Source: Candidatus Zhuqueibacterota bacterium | GTDB taxonomy: Bacteria; Zhuqueibacterota; Zhuqueibacteria; Zhuqueibacterales; Zhuqueibacteraceae | Direction of reading: 5' to 3' | Assembly (NCBI GenBank): GCA_022616415.1 | Contig: JAKEEU010000107.1 | Location: forward strand, 1 to 64,000 | Length of the DNA stretch: 64,000 nt | Translations under genes and position numbers: made by a program | Notes under the pieces: generated by a model | What the model saw: only the letters and a program-made list of their open reading frames with translations | What the model was told of the DNA's origin: nothing | The model's database searches: none | Part shown: positions 17,797-26,429 of the stretch, one piece after another | Position numbering within the stretch: position 1 is the first letter of the stretch | How the letters are laid out: each line of letters starts with the position of its first letter

Positions 17797-18765
17797 TTAA
17801 AGCCATTTTTTTCTTTTGAAATAGGCGATCATCACCACGCCGACGATGACCATCAACAATATAGCGGTCGGATAACCGAAGTACCAATGCAGCTCCGGCA
17901 TGTTCAACGGGCTGGCTTGGGGATCGAAATTCATCCCATAAATTCCGGCAATGAACGTGAGCGGAATGAATATCGTGGCGATGATCGTCATTACCTTCAT
18001 CACCCCATTCATTTTATTGCTCTGGTTCGACAAATAGATATCCAACATGCCGGCGACCGTATCTTTGAAGCCTTCCACCGTATCGATCACCTGAATGGTG
18101 TGATCGTAGACGTCGCGGAGAAAGAGCTCGGTCGAATCTTTGATGAGCGTGGATTCCGCTCTTCTCAGCCCGCTAATGACCTCGCGGAGCGGCCAAATCG
18201 CTTTGCGCAGGAGGATCAATTCACGCTTGAGCCGATGGACCTCTGCCAAAGTCGCTTTTTTCGGCTCTTCCATCAATTCTTCTTCCAAATCTTCGATGCG
18301 TTCGCCAAACTTCTCGAGAATCGCAAAATAATGATCCACGATCGTGTCCAGCAATCTGTACATCAGATAATCGGCGCCGCTTTTTCTGGTGCGGCTTTCG
18401 TTGTTTCTTATTCTTTCCCGGATGGGATTGAAAATATCCCCGGCTTTTTCCTGAAATGAAATGACGAAATGAGAGCCGAGGATGATGCTGATTTGCTCGC
18501 CCTCGAGCGTTCCGCGCTTCTCGTCATAAAAGAGCATTTTGAGGACGAGAAATATATAATCGGCGTAGTCTTCGACTTTGGGCCGCTGCCTGGTATTGAG
18601 AATGTCTTCCAATACAAGCGGATGGATGTTGAAGAGCACCCCAATTTTTTCAAGAATGTCAACGCGGTGAATGCCGTCGATGTTGATCCAGCTCACCGCC
18701 GGCGCGTCTTTATAAGCAAAGGCCTCCTCGATGGCTTGCAATTCTTTTTCTTCGTAGCGGTCGCG
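17797..18765 (-). pseudogene. corA: CorA-type Mg2+ transporter, 5'-truncated
   Basis: About 322 codons of a CorA/ZntB-family channel: N-terminal domain from ELQAIEEAFAYKDAPAVSWI, the stalk helix with LEEELMEEPKKATLAEVHRL, and two C-terminal membrane helices flanking the signature YGMNF (about 60 residues from the end), finishing FKRKKWL. The 5' end is cut near 18765, where homology switches to antisense nitrilase sequence. The frame stays open to 19161, but that extension is not CorA. About 30-40 N-terminal residues and the start codon are missing, so the copy is probably non-functional or an assembly join. Confidence 0.8.
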
Positions 18766-18768
18766 GTG

Positions 18769-19422
18769 ATGAGCGACTTGGCGCGGAACAATAGCCTTTA
18801 TATTGCAGCCGGGACGATTCCCGTGATGGAAAATGGAAATAACCGTGTTTATAATGAATGCTTTTTTTTCAGCCCCTCGGGCAAGTTCGGCGTTCAGGGT
18901 AAGCTGCACATGACGCGCTTCGAGACCGAGGACTGGAAAATATCGGCGCGTTCCAAGCTGCGGATATTCGAGACGGACTTTGACAAGCTGGCCATCGCCA
19001 TTTGCTACGACGTCGAATTTCCGGAGATCGCACGCGCCGCGGCGTGGGAAGAGGCGAACATTTTGATCGTGCCGAGCTGCACGGACGAGCGCCAGGGTTT
19101 CCTGCGCGTGCGTTACTGCGCCCAAGCGCGAGCGATTGAAAACCAGATCTACGTGATTCATTCATCGACGGTCGGCTCATTGCCGATGGTGCCCGCCGTT
19201 TCGCTCAACTACGGCCAGGCCTCGATTCTCACGCCGAGCGATTTTCCCTTCTCGCGCGACGGCATTCTCGCCGAAGGCAATCCCAATCAGGAGATGATGG
19301 TCATCGGCGAGCTTAATTTGAAAACCATTTCGGAAAGCCGCGCTTCCGGAACCGTCTTGCCGCTGCTCGACAGCCGCCGCACCGCCGAGCTTGTTGCCAA
19401 ACCGGAGGTGAGCACGCTATGA
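18769..19422 (+). pseudogene. Carbon-nitrogen hydrolase (nitrilase family), 5'-truncated
   Basis: From about 18769 the + strand encodes SDLARNNSLYIAAGTIPV, then a GKLHMTRFE segment holding the catalytic Lys, then AIAICYDVEFPE with the catalytic Cys, and runs to the normal C-terminus. The first third of the family, including the catalytic Glu of the Glu-Lys-Cys triad, is absent; upstream codons are antisense corA. The sequence resembles the subgroup that occurs with or fused to GNAT acetyltransferases, and a GNAT remnant follows with an ATGA overlap. Probably an inactive fragment. Confidence 0.8.
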
Positions 19423-19681
19423 GCATGAACAGAACAGAAATCACCGTTATGCCGGCCAGATGAACGAGGAAGAATATGCCATCAAAGTCATCAAGGGAGA
19501 TTTGGGTGATCCCACACTGTTTTTCCAGCTCAAACGCGGATTTCACGTGATCGCGGTGGTGTCGAATTACTTACGCCACGATCCGGAAAGTCTGGGGCAT
19601 GCTGCTGTGATTGAGTGGATCAACGACGCGGTGGCGAAGCCGGAGGATTATGCCGGGCGGGATCCGAAATTTAACCCTTAA
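19419..19681 (+). pseudogene. GNAT acetyltransferase with internal deletion
   Basis: ATG 19419 overlaps the nitrilase stop (ATGA) and opens MSMNRTEITVMPAR before a stop. Another frame then reads HRYAGQMNEEEYAIKVIKGD, then LGDPTLFFQLKRGF, the C-terminal part of a GNAT domain, ending at 19681. The middle of the acetyltransferase (acetyl-CoA loop) is missing. An N-terminus joined to a C-terminus within a few codons indicates an internal deletion rather than simple truncation. Confidence 0.6.
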
Positions 19682-19685
19682 TTGA

Positions 19686-20399
19686 TCATTCCTTGAAATC
19701 AAAGGTCAAGAACAAATGGTGCAGTCGAATAGGTTTTTGATTGTCTAAGCGAATGTGGTGAGATTGATACACGTCGTTAAAGGCCCCAATTGCAGCAGCG
19801 GACACGAGACAATCAGAATCCGATAACTGCCTTTTACGATGCGGGTCTTGCATGCTGCGATTAATGTCGCGAACAATTTGTGCTGCCTCTCCCAACAAAA
19901 CGTACCCCAACAGGCCCGCATCATCTAAAGAAGCGGCATATTCTCCATCGATAAAACGATCTATTCCCTCGGTAACATATTCGGCTATGAGGGAATCGTT
20001 TTCTTTATCCAAATTTCTGCCGCTGATTCTTTTGCACTCCCAAACAAAATGAATCTGATGATAGTTCTCTTCCCAGGAGCCAAATAATCGAATGTCTATC
20101 TCGTTCGCACGTTTAGTCGAAGTCTCGCCCGTCTTCATTTCTGGCGTATAAATTTTAACGTGAGGCACGACATAAACAAAAGGGAATGCCAAAGGTCGAA
20201 TATAATTCTCAGCCAAACAGGCTGTAAATGTATTCTCTTCCCAGTCTCTACGTGCCACGCCGTCTTGGCGCATTCGTTGATAAGCTTCGACTGTGATTTT
20301 CAAAGCAAACTGCACAAAAGCTTCCCAAGGAACTTGAAATGGCTCAGGTGAACCGCTGCTGATTGGATACGCCGTCCTAGCAGAATTTTCCGAATTCAT
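19686..20399 (-). CDS. Putative PD-(D/E)XK nuclease-like partner of the methylase
   Basis: Starts 4 nt after the upstream methylase stop, so the two are co-transcribed. 237 residues with no family I can name, but EIDIR (D102) followed 19 residues later by WECKR (E121-x-K123) fits the PD-(D/E)XK active site, within a predicted beta-hairpin (IDIRLFG...IHFVWECKRI). The N-terminal half is helical. It may be the cleaving subunit of the restriction unit or an accessory nuclease; alternatively it is a structural homologue without activity. Base composition is AT-richer than flanking genes, like its partner. Confidence 0.55.
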   Translation of the reverse strand: MNSENSARTAYPISSGSPEPFQVPWEAFVQFALKITVEAYQRMRQDGVARRDWEENTFTACLAENYIRPLAFPFVYVVPHVKIYTPEMKTGETSTKRANEIDIRLFGSWEENYHQIHFVWECKRISGRNLDKENDSLIAEYVTEGIDRFIDGEYAASLDDAGLLGYVLLGEAAQIVRDINRSMQDPHRKRQLSDSDCLVSAAAIGAFNDVYQSHHIRLDNQKPIRLHHLFLTFDFKE

Positions 20400-20403
20400 T
20401 GAG

Positions 20404-23400
20404 TTACTCCTGGGTGTTAGGGATCGAATGTGATAGCCATTCCATCAAAGCACCATCGGCATCAGCACGGGCTTGCGAGCGAGTCCAGAAACGGCGCTCG
20501 CTTGGACGCACCAGATAAAGCCAGGAGCCGTCGTAGATACGCACATGCCGCCGCATGTAGAGCCGTGGCGTTTGACGATCCAGCAACAGTCGATCCAAGC
20601 GTTTGAGAGTTTCCTGTAGCTTATCAACATCTTTGACGATCTGTACCTCATGAGCATCCGTACAGTTTACCAGCTTGAAACCCACCACGCTCAAAGGAGC
20701 GCCGTCTTGATACACGTTGGCTATCAGCTTTTTGCCTTGATATTGCAAAAGCGTTTTTACGGTTTCGATGAAGGCCTCCGCATATTCTTCGAGGAGCTTG
20801 GCATCCGGATGGCGGACAGATTCGGAACCGCTTGGTTTGCGCCGAGGTTTCTTGGCCCAGTAAAAGAAATCAATTCCGTAATTGATCGTATCTTGAATCA
20901 GTTCTCTTTCTTCCCTTCTGAGGCCATAGATGTCATAGACAAGCTCTGCGATGGTGGCTTCATGCTGTTGGATGACCGCTTGATGTTCTATTCTGATCAG
21001 TTCATCACGTTCTTTGAGAAGATCGGCAATTTGGTCAAATTGATACAAAACATTCTTTAGCCGTGGATCATCATCGGGTGGTACAAGAAAAGGCATACGC
21101 AAATATTCTTCATGAATGATCGTTCCGCGTTCTACAGCCCATGAAGTGGATGTTAAAAAATGATAGTATTGAGCGAGTGGAGAATTTATATAGCCCACCA
21201 ACCATTTTAAAATAGGTTCGTGCGCAGGTTGTCCAACAATTCCAGTGATTTTGTTATTATATGTTATATCGCGGTCACTGAATGCAGCTACACATTTGCT
21301 TCGGCGAATTAAAGCTAAGGGGCCAAGATAAATTTCTGGCGTACGAGGTCTGTGAAAGATGAGCTTTTCTATGGGCTCACAAGCCTCTAAATCCACAACA
21401 TATGGTTGGAAATTCTGCGTGAGCACAAAAGGCATTCCTTTAAGCCAAGGAGCTTTGTTCTTGTCACTCCCCGCATATTCCGCAATAAGCCCTTCCTGAA
21501 TTTTTAATCCCAATAGTTCAGTTTGTTCTCGCAGCGTCGGTAATGAACTTAATCGTTCAATTAGAGCTGCATCGCGCGGCGTTCCCCACGATGCCACCTT
21601 CCAGAGAACAGGATGGGCTAATAACTCATCGCGATCTAAAAATTTAATTTCAGTCGCATCCAATACAATGGCACCCAGTTGTTGCGATAACACCGAAGGT
21701 TTGGGAACGCCATACACGATTTTATTGCCTTGCGATGATGAGCGAGGATGGTAGAATATAGCAACAGCAGGACTAAGCGATTCCGAAAAGAGTTCGTAGC
21801 ACAAAGCAGAAAAATTTATCACCGCGCGAACGTCAAATTTGTTAAAAAACTGCTGGCGAAATTCCTCGTGCGGATCGCTCGTAACCAGAATTGTGCTTTT
21901 GGCCGGAGCTAAGAGGGCGACTTCGCCATTTTCTGTGCAGAATTCAGGGGCGCGTAGCAAAAATGCCTGGCCGATTTGTCTTCCGCCTATCGTATGCCCT
22001 TCTTGTTTTGCCCATTGTGAAGCTTCCCCCTTAAGTGTGCTCCTTCCCCACGGCGGGTTGCCAATCACGCGGTTGAATTTTTGGCCGGAAAGCAGTTTGG
22101 GTAACTCGGTCGAGAAAAAATCGGCTGCAAACAAATTTCGGCCTTCCAAGCGAGGAAAGCGGAAATCATCGTTGATAATGTCCTCCTTTTTCAAATAGTC
22201 CAGCATTGCCAAATACAAGCTGAAAGCGGCGATGCGAACCGCCTCCGGCGCTTTGTCTACACCGTAAATGCCGTGTTGCAGAATCTTGCCGAACTGCGAA
22301 GTGGAAGGAAACCTGTTGAACTGCTTTTGCCAAGCAGCAACCAATCGTTGATATGCGCGGACGAGAAAAATTCCGGAGCCACACGCCGGATCAAGTATCT
22401 TCATATCCGGATGAGCAATTTCAGTGGAAAGTGTTTCTTCAATTATATAATCCACCAACGACAATGGTGTATAGTAAGCGCCTTCTTCGCGTCGCTTTTT
22501 CTCGCTCTCACTGTATAAAAAGGTGTCATAAATGCCGCTAATCAGCTCGATGGGAATATACATGAAATCATACGGCCAAAAGCTCATCTGGCCGCTATCA
22601 AGATCTTTGCCGTCCAAGAAAGAACCAAGCAGATTGAGATGCTTTTGGCGAACGTGCTTGCGCTCTCGATCATCGACCGGAAAAAGATCGCCATTAAAAC
22701 GGCGATTCAAGTTTTCGAAAAGCTGATAAGTCGTGGTCAAGTCATGAAGCGCCGCACGATAGTTATCAGCATCTCCGGCGGTCAGACGGGAAATCCACTT
22801 CGAGGTCAAAATATCACGATCTTCGAGATAACGAATAAAGATTGAACGTCCAAGCAGAGCATACCCCAAGTCATTTGGAAGGTTCTGCTCGAGCAAATGC
22901 CGGCGCACCTGATCCATGCCTTTGAGAAGGCGTTGGTCAGCACGGCTTTCTCGGCTGATGCGCTGTCCGTCAGCAGTTGTCCAGAATGCCCCCGTATCAA
23001 TGTGCAAACGATCATAATTTCCTAATTGCCGGTGAATGGCTTGGCGGGCGCTCTCCAGATCCGTCAACTGCTGCAAATGTTGCAACAATCTATCCCCACT
23101 AACAAATTCTGTAGCCGTCTTCGCAGGCTCTGCATAGCCGTTATAAACACGAATTTCCTGTGGCAGCACGACGTAAAGCAGCGGCACTTTACTCTGATTC
23201 CAAACACGCCGATGAAGGTTCCAGAGCCGCTCCGGATCAGCATCGCCCAAGCGGCTGAAATAAGCGACGGGAATTTTTTGAACGAAATATGCGCTGTCTA
23301 CATCCGGGATGGGACGCCTATTCTGCCACGGAATTCGCTGCAAAAACCCTGGGCTTTCCGCATAACCCAACTCTTCAACCAGAATTTGTGTCAACTCCAA

Positions 23401-23409
23401 CCTGGACAT
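20404..23409 (-). CDS. Eco57I-like N6-adenine methylase / type II restriction-modification protein
   Basis: Start set at 23409 because AGAGG lies 5 nt upstream; an ATG 54 nt earlier lacks a site. 1001 residues. The N-terminal about 150 residues (VAYFSRLGDADPERLWNLHR, VPLLYVVLPQEIRVYNGY) resemble the nuclease-like start of type IIG enzymes. Then EGAYYTPLSLVDYI, SAM-binding motif I ILDPACGSGIFLV (about 337-349) and catalytic NPPW (about 450). A long C-terminal region should contain the target recognition domain (for example INSPLAQYYHFLTSTSW). It probably methylates adenine in a specific site; whether it also cleaves is unclear. AT-rich, flanked by decayed genes, suggesting transfer. Confidence 0.85.
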   Translation of the reverse strand: MSRLELTQILVEELGYAESPGFLQRIPWQNRRPIPDVDSAYFVQKIPVAYFSRLGDADPERLWNLHRRVWNQSKVPLLYVVLPQEIRVYNGYAEPAKTATEFVSGDRLLQHLQQLTDLESARQAIHRQLGNYDRLHIDTGAFWTTADGQRISRESRADQRLLKGMDQVRRHLLEQNLPNDLGYALLGRSIFIRYLEDRDILTSKWISRLTAGDADNYRAALHDLTTTYQLFENLNRRFNGDLFPVDDRERKHVRQKHLNLLGSFLDGKDLDSGQMSFWPYDFMYIPIELISGIYDTFLYSESEKKRREEGAYYTPLSLVDYIIEETLSTEIAHPDMKILDPACGSGIFLVRAYQRLVAAWQKQFNRFPSTSQFGKILQHGIYGVDKAPEAVRIAAFSLYLAMLDYLKKEDIINDDFRFPRLEGRNLFAADFFSTELPKLLSGQKFNRVIGNPPWGRSTLKGEASQWAKQEGHTIGGRQIGQAFLLRAPEFCTENGEVALLAPAKSTILVTSDPHEEFRQQFFNKFDVRAVINFSALCYELFSESLSPAVAIFYHPRSSSQGNKIVYGVPKPSVLSQQLGAIVLDATEIKFLDRDELLAHPVLWKVASWGTPRDAALIERLSSLPTLREQTELLGLKIQEGLIAEYAGSDKNKAPWLKGMPFVLTQNFQPYVVDLEACEPIEKLIFHRPRTPEIYLGPLALIRRSKCVAAFSDRDITYNNKITGIVGQPAHEPILKWLVGYINSPLAQYYHFLTSTSWAVERGTIIHEEYLRMPFLVPPDDDPRLKNVLYQFDQIADLLKERDELIRIEHQAVIQQHEATIAELVYDIYGLRREERELIQDTINYGIDFFYWAKKPRRKPSGSESVRHPDAKLLEEYAEAFIETVKTLLQYQGKKLIANVYQDGAPLSVVGFKLVNCTDAHEVQIVKDVDKLQETLKRLDRLLLDRQTPRLYMRRHVRIYDGSWLYLVRPSERRFWTRSQARADADGALMEWLSHSIPNTQE

Positions 23410-23472
23410 TAAAACCTCTTTGTACTTTCGACTGAAAATCTTTATGCAGAGCCACCAACTCAAAAGCGAGCC

Positions 23473-23501
23473 AGTATAAAACCAAACCTCTTATTTCACA
23501 A
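23473..23501 (-). promoter_or_regulatory. Promoter for the restriction operon
   Basis: Minus strand TTGTGA (23496-23501), 17-nt spacer, TATACT (23473-23478). Transcription would begin near 23466, about 57 nt before the methylase ATG. Confidence 0.5.
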
Positions 23502-23660
23502 TGACAATGCTGTGATTTCGCACGTGAATCTGCTTTTGCTAAAATTTGTTACTTCTTTGATACAAAAGCAAGCAAAAAAATAGTTCTACGAAATAGTTTA
23601 TGACGTGGCAAATTCCCCCTTGCTTTGACAGCGAAATTTTAACAAATTATCAACGTGCGT

Positions 23661-23689
23661 TCCGGCTCTGTGGCTTCGCTAGAGCCGGA
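23661..23689. repeat. Hairpin ahead of symporter gene
   Basis: TCCGGCTCT (23661-23669) pairs perfectly with AGAGCCGGA (23681-23689) around an 11-nt loop, and part of the arm (AGGCTCTGTG) recurs at about 23694. Lies in the leader of the symporter gene; could be a dispersed repeat or a leader structure. The remainder of 23502-23744 is AT-rich with no gene seen. Confidence 0.45.
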
Positions 23690-23744
23690 TTCCAGGCTCT
23701 GTGAATCAAAAATAAATGGCTAAACTCTCACTTCAATTTCCAAA

Positions 23745-25016
23745 ATGCGCCTCCCCAAACTCGCCCTCTACAACAAAATCCTGCTCGGCTTCTTGATCGG
23801 CATCGTTGCGGGCGTCGCCGCCAATCAATTCGGCCAAGCCGCCTTCTTCAGCAGCTACGTCAAACCCTTCGGCACGGCGTTCATCCGGCTCATCAGCATG
23901 GTCGTCGTGCCGCTGGTGTTTGCCTCGCTATTGGTGGGAACCGGCACGCTCTCTGACGTTCGACGGCTCGGCAGAATGGGCCTCAAGACTTTTGTCTATT
24001 ATATCTTCACCACGGCGGTGGCGATCACCATCGGTTTGGTTTTGGCAAATCTGTTTCAGCCCGGCCGCGGCCTGCCAAACGATACCAAAGAGCAACTGCT
24101 CACTGATTATCGCGCCGAGGCCACTGTAAAAATCGATCAGGCTTTGCAAAAGCCGCGCGTGACCGACGTGCTGCTCGAAATCATTCCGACCAATCCAATC
24201 CGCGCTTTTGCCGAGGCGGAAATGCTGCAAGTCATCTTCTTTGCGCTCGCCTTCGGCGTCGTGCTCACTCTGCTGCCGCAAGAGAAATCCCAGCCGGTTT
24301 TAAAATTTTTCGACGGCGTCAACGAAGCCATGCTGAAGCTGGTGATGATCATCATGGAAATCGCGCCGTACGGCGTGTTCGCGCTGATTGCTGCCTTGAT
24401 TGCCGAATTTGGCCTCGGTATTCTCAGCGCGCTGGCCAAGTATTCGCTGGTGGTGTTTTTAGGATTGATCATTCACGCGGGCGTTACTTATCCAACCCTG
24501 CTCAAGATATTCACCCGGCTGCCGCTGCGAAAATTTTTCGGCGGCATTCGGCCGGCCCAGCTCATCGCCTTCAGCACGAGCTCCAGCTCGGCCACGCTGC
24601 CGCTGACCATGGAATGTGTGGAGGAGAATTTGGGCGTATCGAAACCCGTGGCGAGTTTTGTTTTGCCGCTGGGCGCGACAATCAACATGGACGGCACGGC
24701 GCTCTATCAAGGCGTCGCCGCGGTGTTCATCGCCCAAGTTTATGGCTTGGAGCTTTCATTAACACAGCAAGCTTTGGTGGTATTGACGGCAACACTGGCT
24801 TCGATCGGCGCCGCGGGCGTTCCCGGCGTTGGCATGATCACGCTCGCGCTGGTTTTGAAAACCATCGGCGTGCCGCTCGAAGGCATTGCGCTGATTCTCG
24901 GCGTCGACCGCTTGCTCGACATGTGCCGTACGGTGGTGAATGTGACTGGCGATGCTTCGTGCGCGTCGGTGGTGGCGGCGACGGAAGGCGAAAAACTATC
25001 AACCAACACGAGGTGA
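23745..25016 (+). CDS. Dicarboxylate/amino acid:cation symporter (DAACS, GltP/DctA-like)
   Basis: Inner-membrane secondary transporter of the GltPh fold moving glutamate, aspartate or C4-dicarboxylates with Na+ or H+. Eight membrane helices plus the two re-entrant hairpins are visible. Signature elements are the serine-rich hairpin STSSSSATLP (about residues 276-285), the TM7 motif NMDGT (about 315), GAAGVPGVGMI in hairpin 2, and DRLLDMCRTVVNVTGD (about 386-401) in TM8, where the Asp and Asn contact substrate. 423 residues, full length. A two-gene operon is likely: the next gene starts 5 nt after the stop and a strong terminator follows that. Confidence 0.93.
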   Translation: MRLPKLALYNKILLGFLIGIVAGVAANQFGQAAFFSSYVKPFGTAFIRLISMVVVPLVFASLLVGTGTLSDVRRLGRMGLKTFVYYIFTTAVAITIGLVLANLFQPGRGLPNDTKEQLLTDYRAEATVKIDQALQKPRVTDVLLEIIPTNPIRAFAEAEMLQVIFFALAFGVVLTLLPQEKSQPVLKFFDGVNEAMLKLVMIIMEIAPYGVFALIAALIAEFGLGILSALAKYSLVVFLGLIIHAGVTYPTLLKIFTRLPLRKFFGGIRPAQLIAFSTSSSSATLPLTMECVEENLGVSKPVASFVLPLGATINMDGTALYQGVAAVFIAQVYGLELSLTQQALVVLTATLASIGAAGVPGVGMITLALVLKTIGVPLEGIALILGVDRLLDMCRTVVNVTGDASCASVVAATEGEKLSTNTR

Positions 25017-25020
25017 CAAT

Positions 25021-25425
25021 ATGCACAGCGAGCTTGGCGGATGGGAACATGGCTTGTCGCCGGACACCATCTATTCTTTTCGGCAGAACAGTCCGGAATT
25101 GATCATCCGCGATGCGAAACGCATGCTGCACCTGGATGATGATCAGCTTGAAATCTTGCGCCGGATTCTTTTGGCCAGGGGCGTGAATAAATGGTTCAAG
25201 GCCAGAAGAGATATTATTAAATTGAAGCACGAGATAAAAAAACGGATTAGCGAATTGTTGGGCCGCTATAAAAAATGGGAGCGCGTGCACAAAACGGAGC
25301 TCAAGCTTTTAAATTCTTTCTACGAGCGCTTGGAGGTCATTTGCCACCAGCCGCGCTGGGTGGAGTGGCCGCGCATCGCCGATCCGCGCGAAGCGGAAAA
25401 AAAGCTGGTTGTCAAAGCTCGGTAA
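25021..25425 (+). CDS. Conserved-looking hypothetical protein in symporter operon
   Basis: 134 residues, cytoplasmic, highly charged and helical, with many Lys/Arg (ARRDIIKLKHEIKKRISELL; RYKKWERVHKTELKLL). GAGG lies 8 nt before the ATG at 25021, and the gene is coupled to the symporter (4-nt gap). No family recognised. Its coupling suggests a role with the transporter or simply shared transcription. It is bounded downstream by the terminator at 25468. Confidence 0.65.
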   Translation: MHSELGGWEHGLSPDTIYSFRQNSPELIIRDAKRMLHLDDDQLEILRRILLARGVNKWFKARRDIIKLKHEIKKRISELLGRYKKWERVHKTELKLLNSFYERLEVICHQPRWVEWPRIADPREAEKKLVVKAR

Positions 25426-25467
25426 GATTTTGAGCGCCAAAAACCTTGACAAACAGAGCAGGTTTTT

Positions 25468-25511
25468 CCAACGGATTGAAGAACCCAACTGATCTAATCC
25501 GTTGGGTTTTT
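25468..25511 (+). terminator. Rho-independent terminator after symporter operon
   Basis: CCAACGGATT (25468-25477) pairs perfectly with AATCCGTTGG (25496-25505), followed by GTTTTTC. An alternative inner pairing CCCAAC (25484-25489) with GTTGGG (25501-25506) shares the same right arm. Confidence 0.8.
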
Positions 25512-25554
25512 CTATCCGTTGGAGATTATTTTTTTGCGAGCTCGTCGGTTTGAG

Positions 25555-25580
25555 GCGAAGCCTACGGCCGCAGGCTTCGC
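25555..25580. repeat. Hairpin upstream of membrane-protein gene
   Basis: GCGAAGCCT (25555-25563) pairs perfectly with AGGCTTCGC (25572-25580), loop containing CGGCCG. The core CTACGGCCGCAGG resembles TTACGGCCGTAGG near 53480, so it may be a dispersed repeat. Confidence 0.45.
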
Positions 25581-25602
25581 TGGAATATTAGGAGACTAAA
25601 CC

Positions 25603-26250
25603 ATGTTCGTCGGGCACTACAGCGCGAGTTTTCTCGCCAAGACGCTTGACAAAAGAATACCGCTTGGGGTTCTCTTCATCGCCGTCCAGCTTGTGGACGT
25701 GTTCTGGGCCATCTTCGTGCTCCTCGGCATCGAGAAGGTCAGAATCGTGCCCGGAATCACCGCAACCAATCCGCTGGATTTGTATTACATGCCTTACACC
25801 CACAGCCTGCTGGCCTCATTCGTGTGGCTTGGCCTCGGCGCGGTGGGATACAAATCACTACGCTCCACCAATTGGCGAGCCGGGCTTATTGTTGGCGCGG
25901 CGGTATTCTCCCACTGGATACTCGACCTGCTTGTCCATTGCCCGGACTTGCCATTGTATGACGACGTTTTGAAAGTCGGCTTCGGCCTCTGGAATTATCC
26001 CGTTGCCGCTTTCTTGCTGGAAGCGGGGTTGATGTTTGGCGGTATTTTTCTATACCTCCGTGCTACCGAGCCGGTTACACCCGGCGGCAAGTACGCCATG
26101 CCGATCTTTGGCGTGATCATGCTGTTGATCCAAGCCAACGTGTTCTTTGGTTCTCCTCCACCCTCGCCGACAGCGGCAGCAGTGACGGCGCTTATGGCGT
26201 ATTTCGTTCTTGCGGGGGTGGCGTATTGGCTGGAGAAGAAAAGGCGATGA
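25603..26250 (+). CDS. Multi-pass membrane protein of unknown function
   Basis: Preceded by AGGAG 8 nt before the ATG. 215 residues with about six hydrophobic helices, starting MFVGHYSASFLAKTLDKRIP and with conserved-looking polar spots: H5 near the start, MPYTHSLLASF (about residue 66) and SHWILDLLVHCPDLPLYDD (about 105-123). The His/Asp pattern HYSAS, YTHS, SHWILDLLVH resembles membrane-embedded metal-dependent hydrolases of the YdjM/LexA-regulated type. The match is loose, so function is left open. Single gene, following the terminator. Confidence 0.7.
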   Translation: MFVGHYSASFLAKTLDKRIPLGVLFIAVQLVDVFWAIFVLLGIEKVRIVPGITATNPLDLYYMPYTHSLLASFVWLGLGAVGYKSLRSTNWRAGLIVGAAVFSHWILDLLVHCPDLPLYDDVLKVGFGLWNYPVAAFLLEAGLMFGGIFLYLRATEPVTPGGKYAMPIFGVIMLLIQANVFFGSPPPSPTAAAVTALMAYFVLAGVAYWLEKKRR

Positions 26251-26429
26251 GAAGAAAGAGATTAAAAGATTTTTTCATGACACGTGGAATCGCTATTTAT
26301 ACAAGCGGCGTTTGAAATGCTGCTGTTGTTTTTCCCCAAATTGTTTTTTTATTTTGCTTGACTTTATTCATCTAATTTCACTTATTCGTCACTACAGATC
26401 TCGTGATCCGGTTTTGTGATACCGATGAT

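Noticed and set aside
18469-18768. N-terminal extension of the nitrilase frame
   Set aside because: It is the antisense of corA; nitrilase homology begins at about 18769.
18766-19161. N-terminal extension of the corA frame
   Set aside because: It is the antisense of nitrilase; no CorA-like content.
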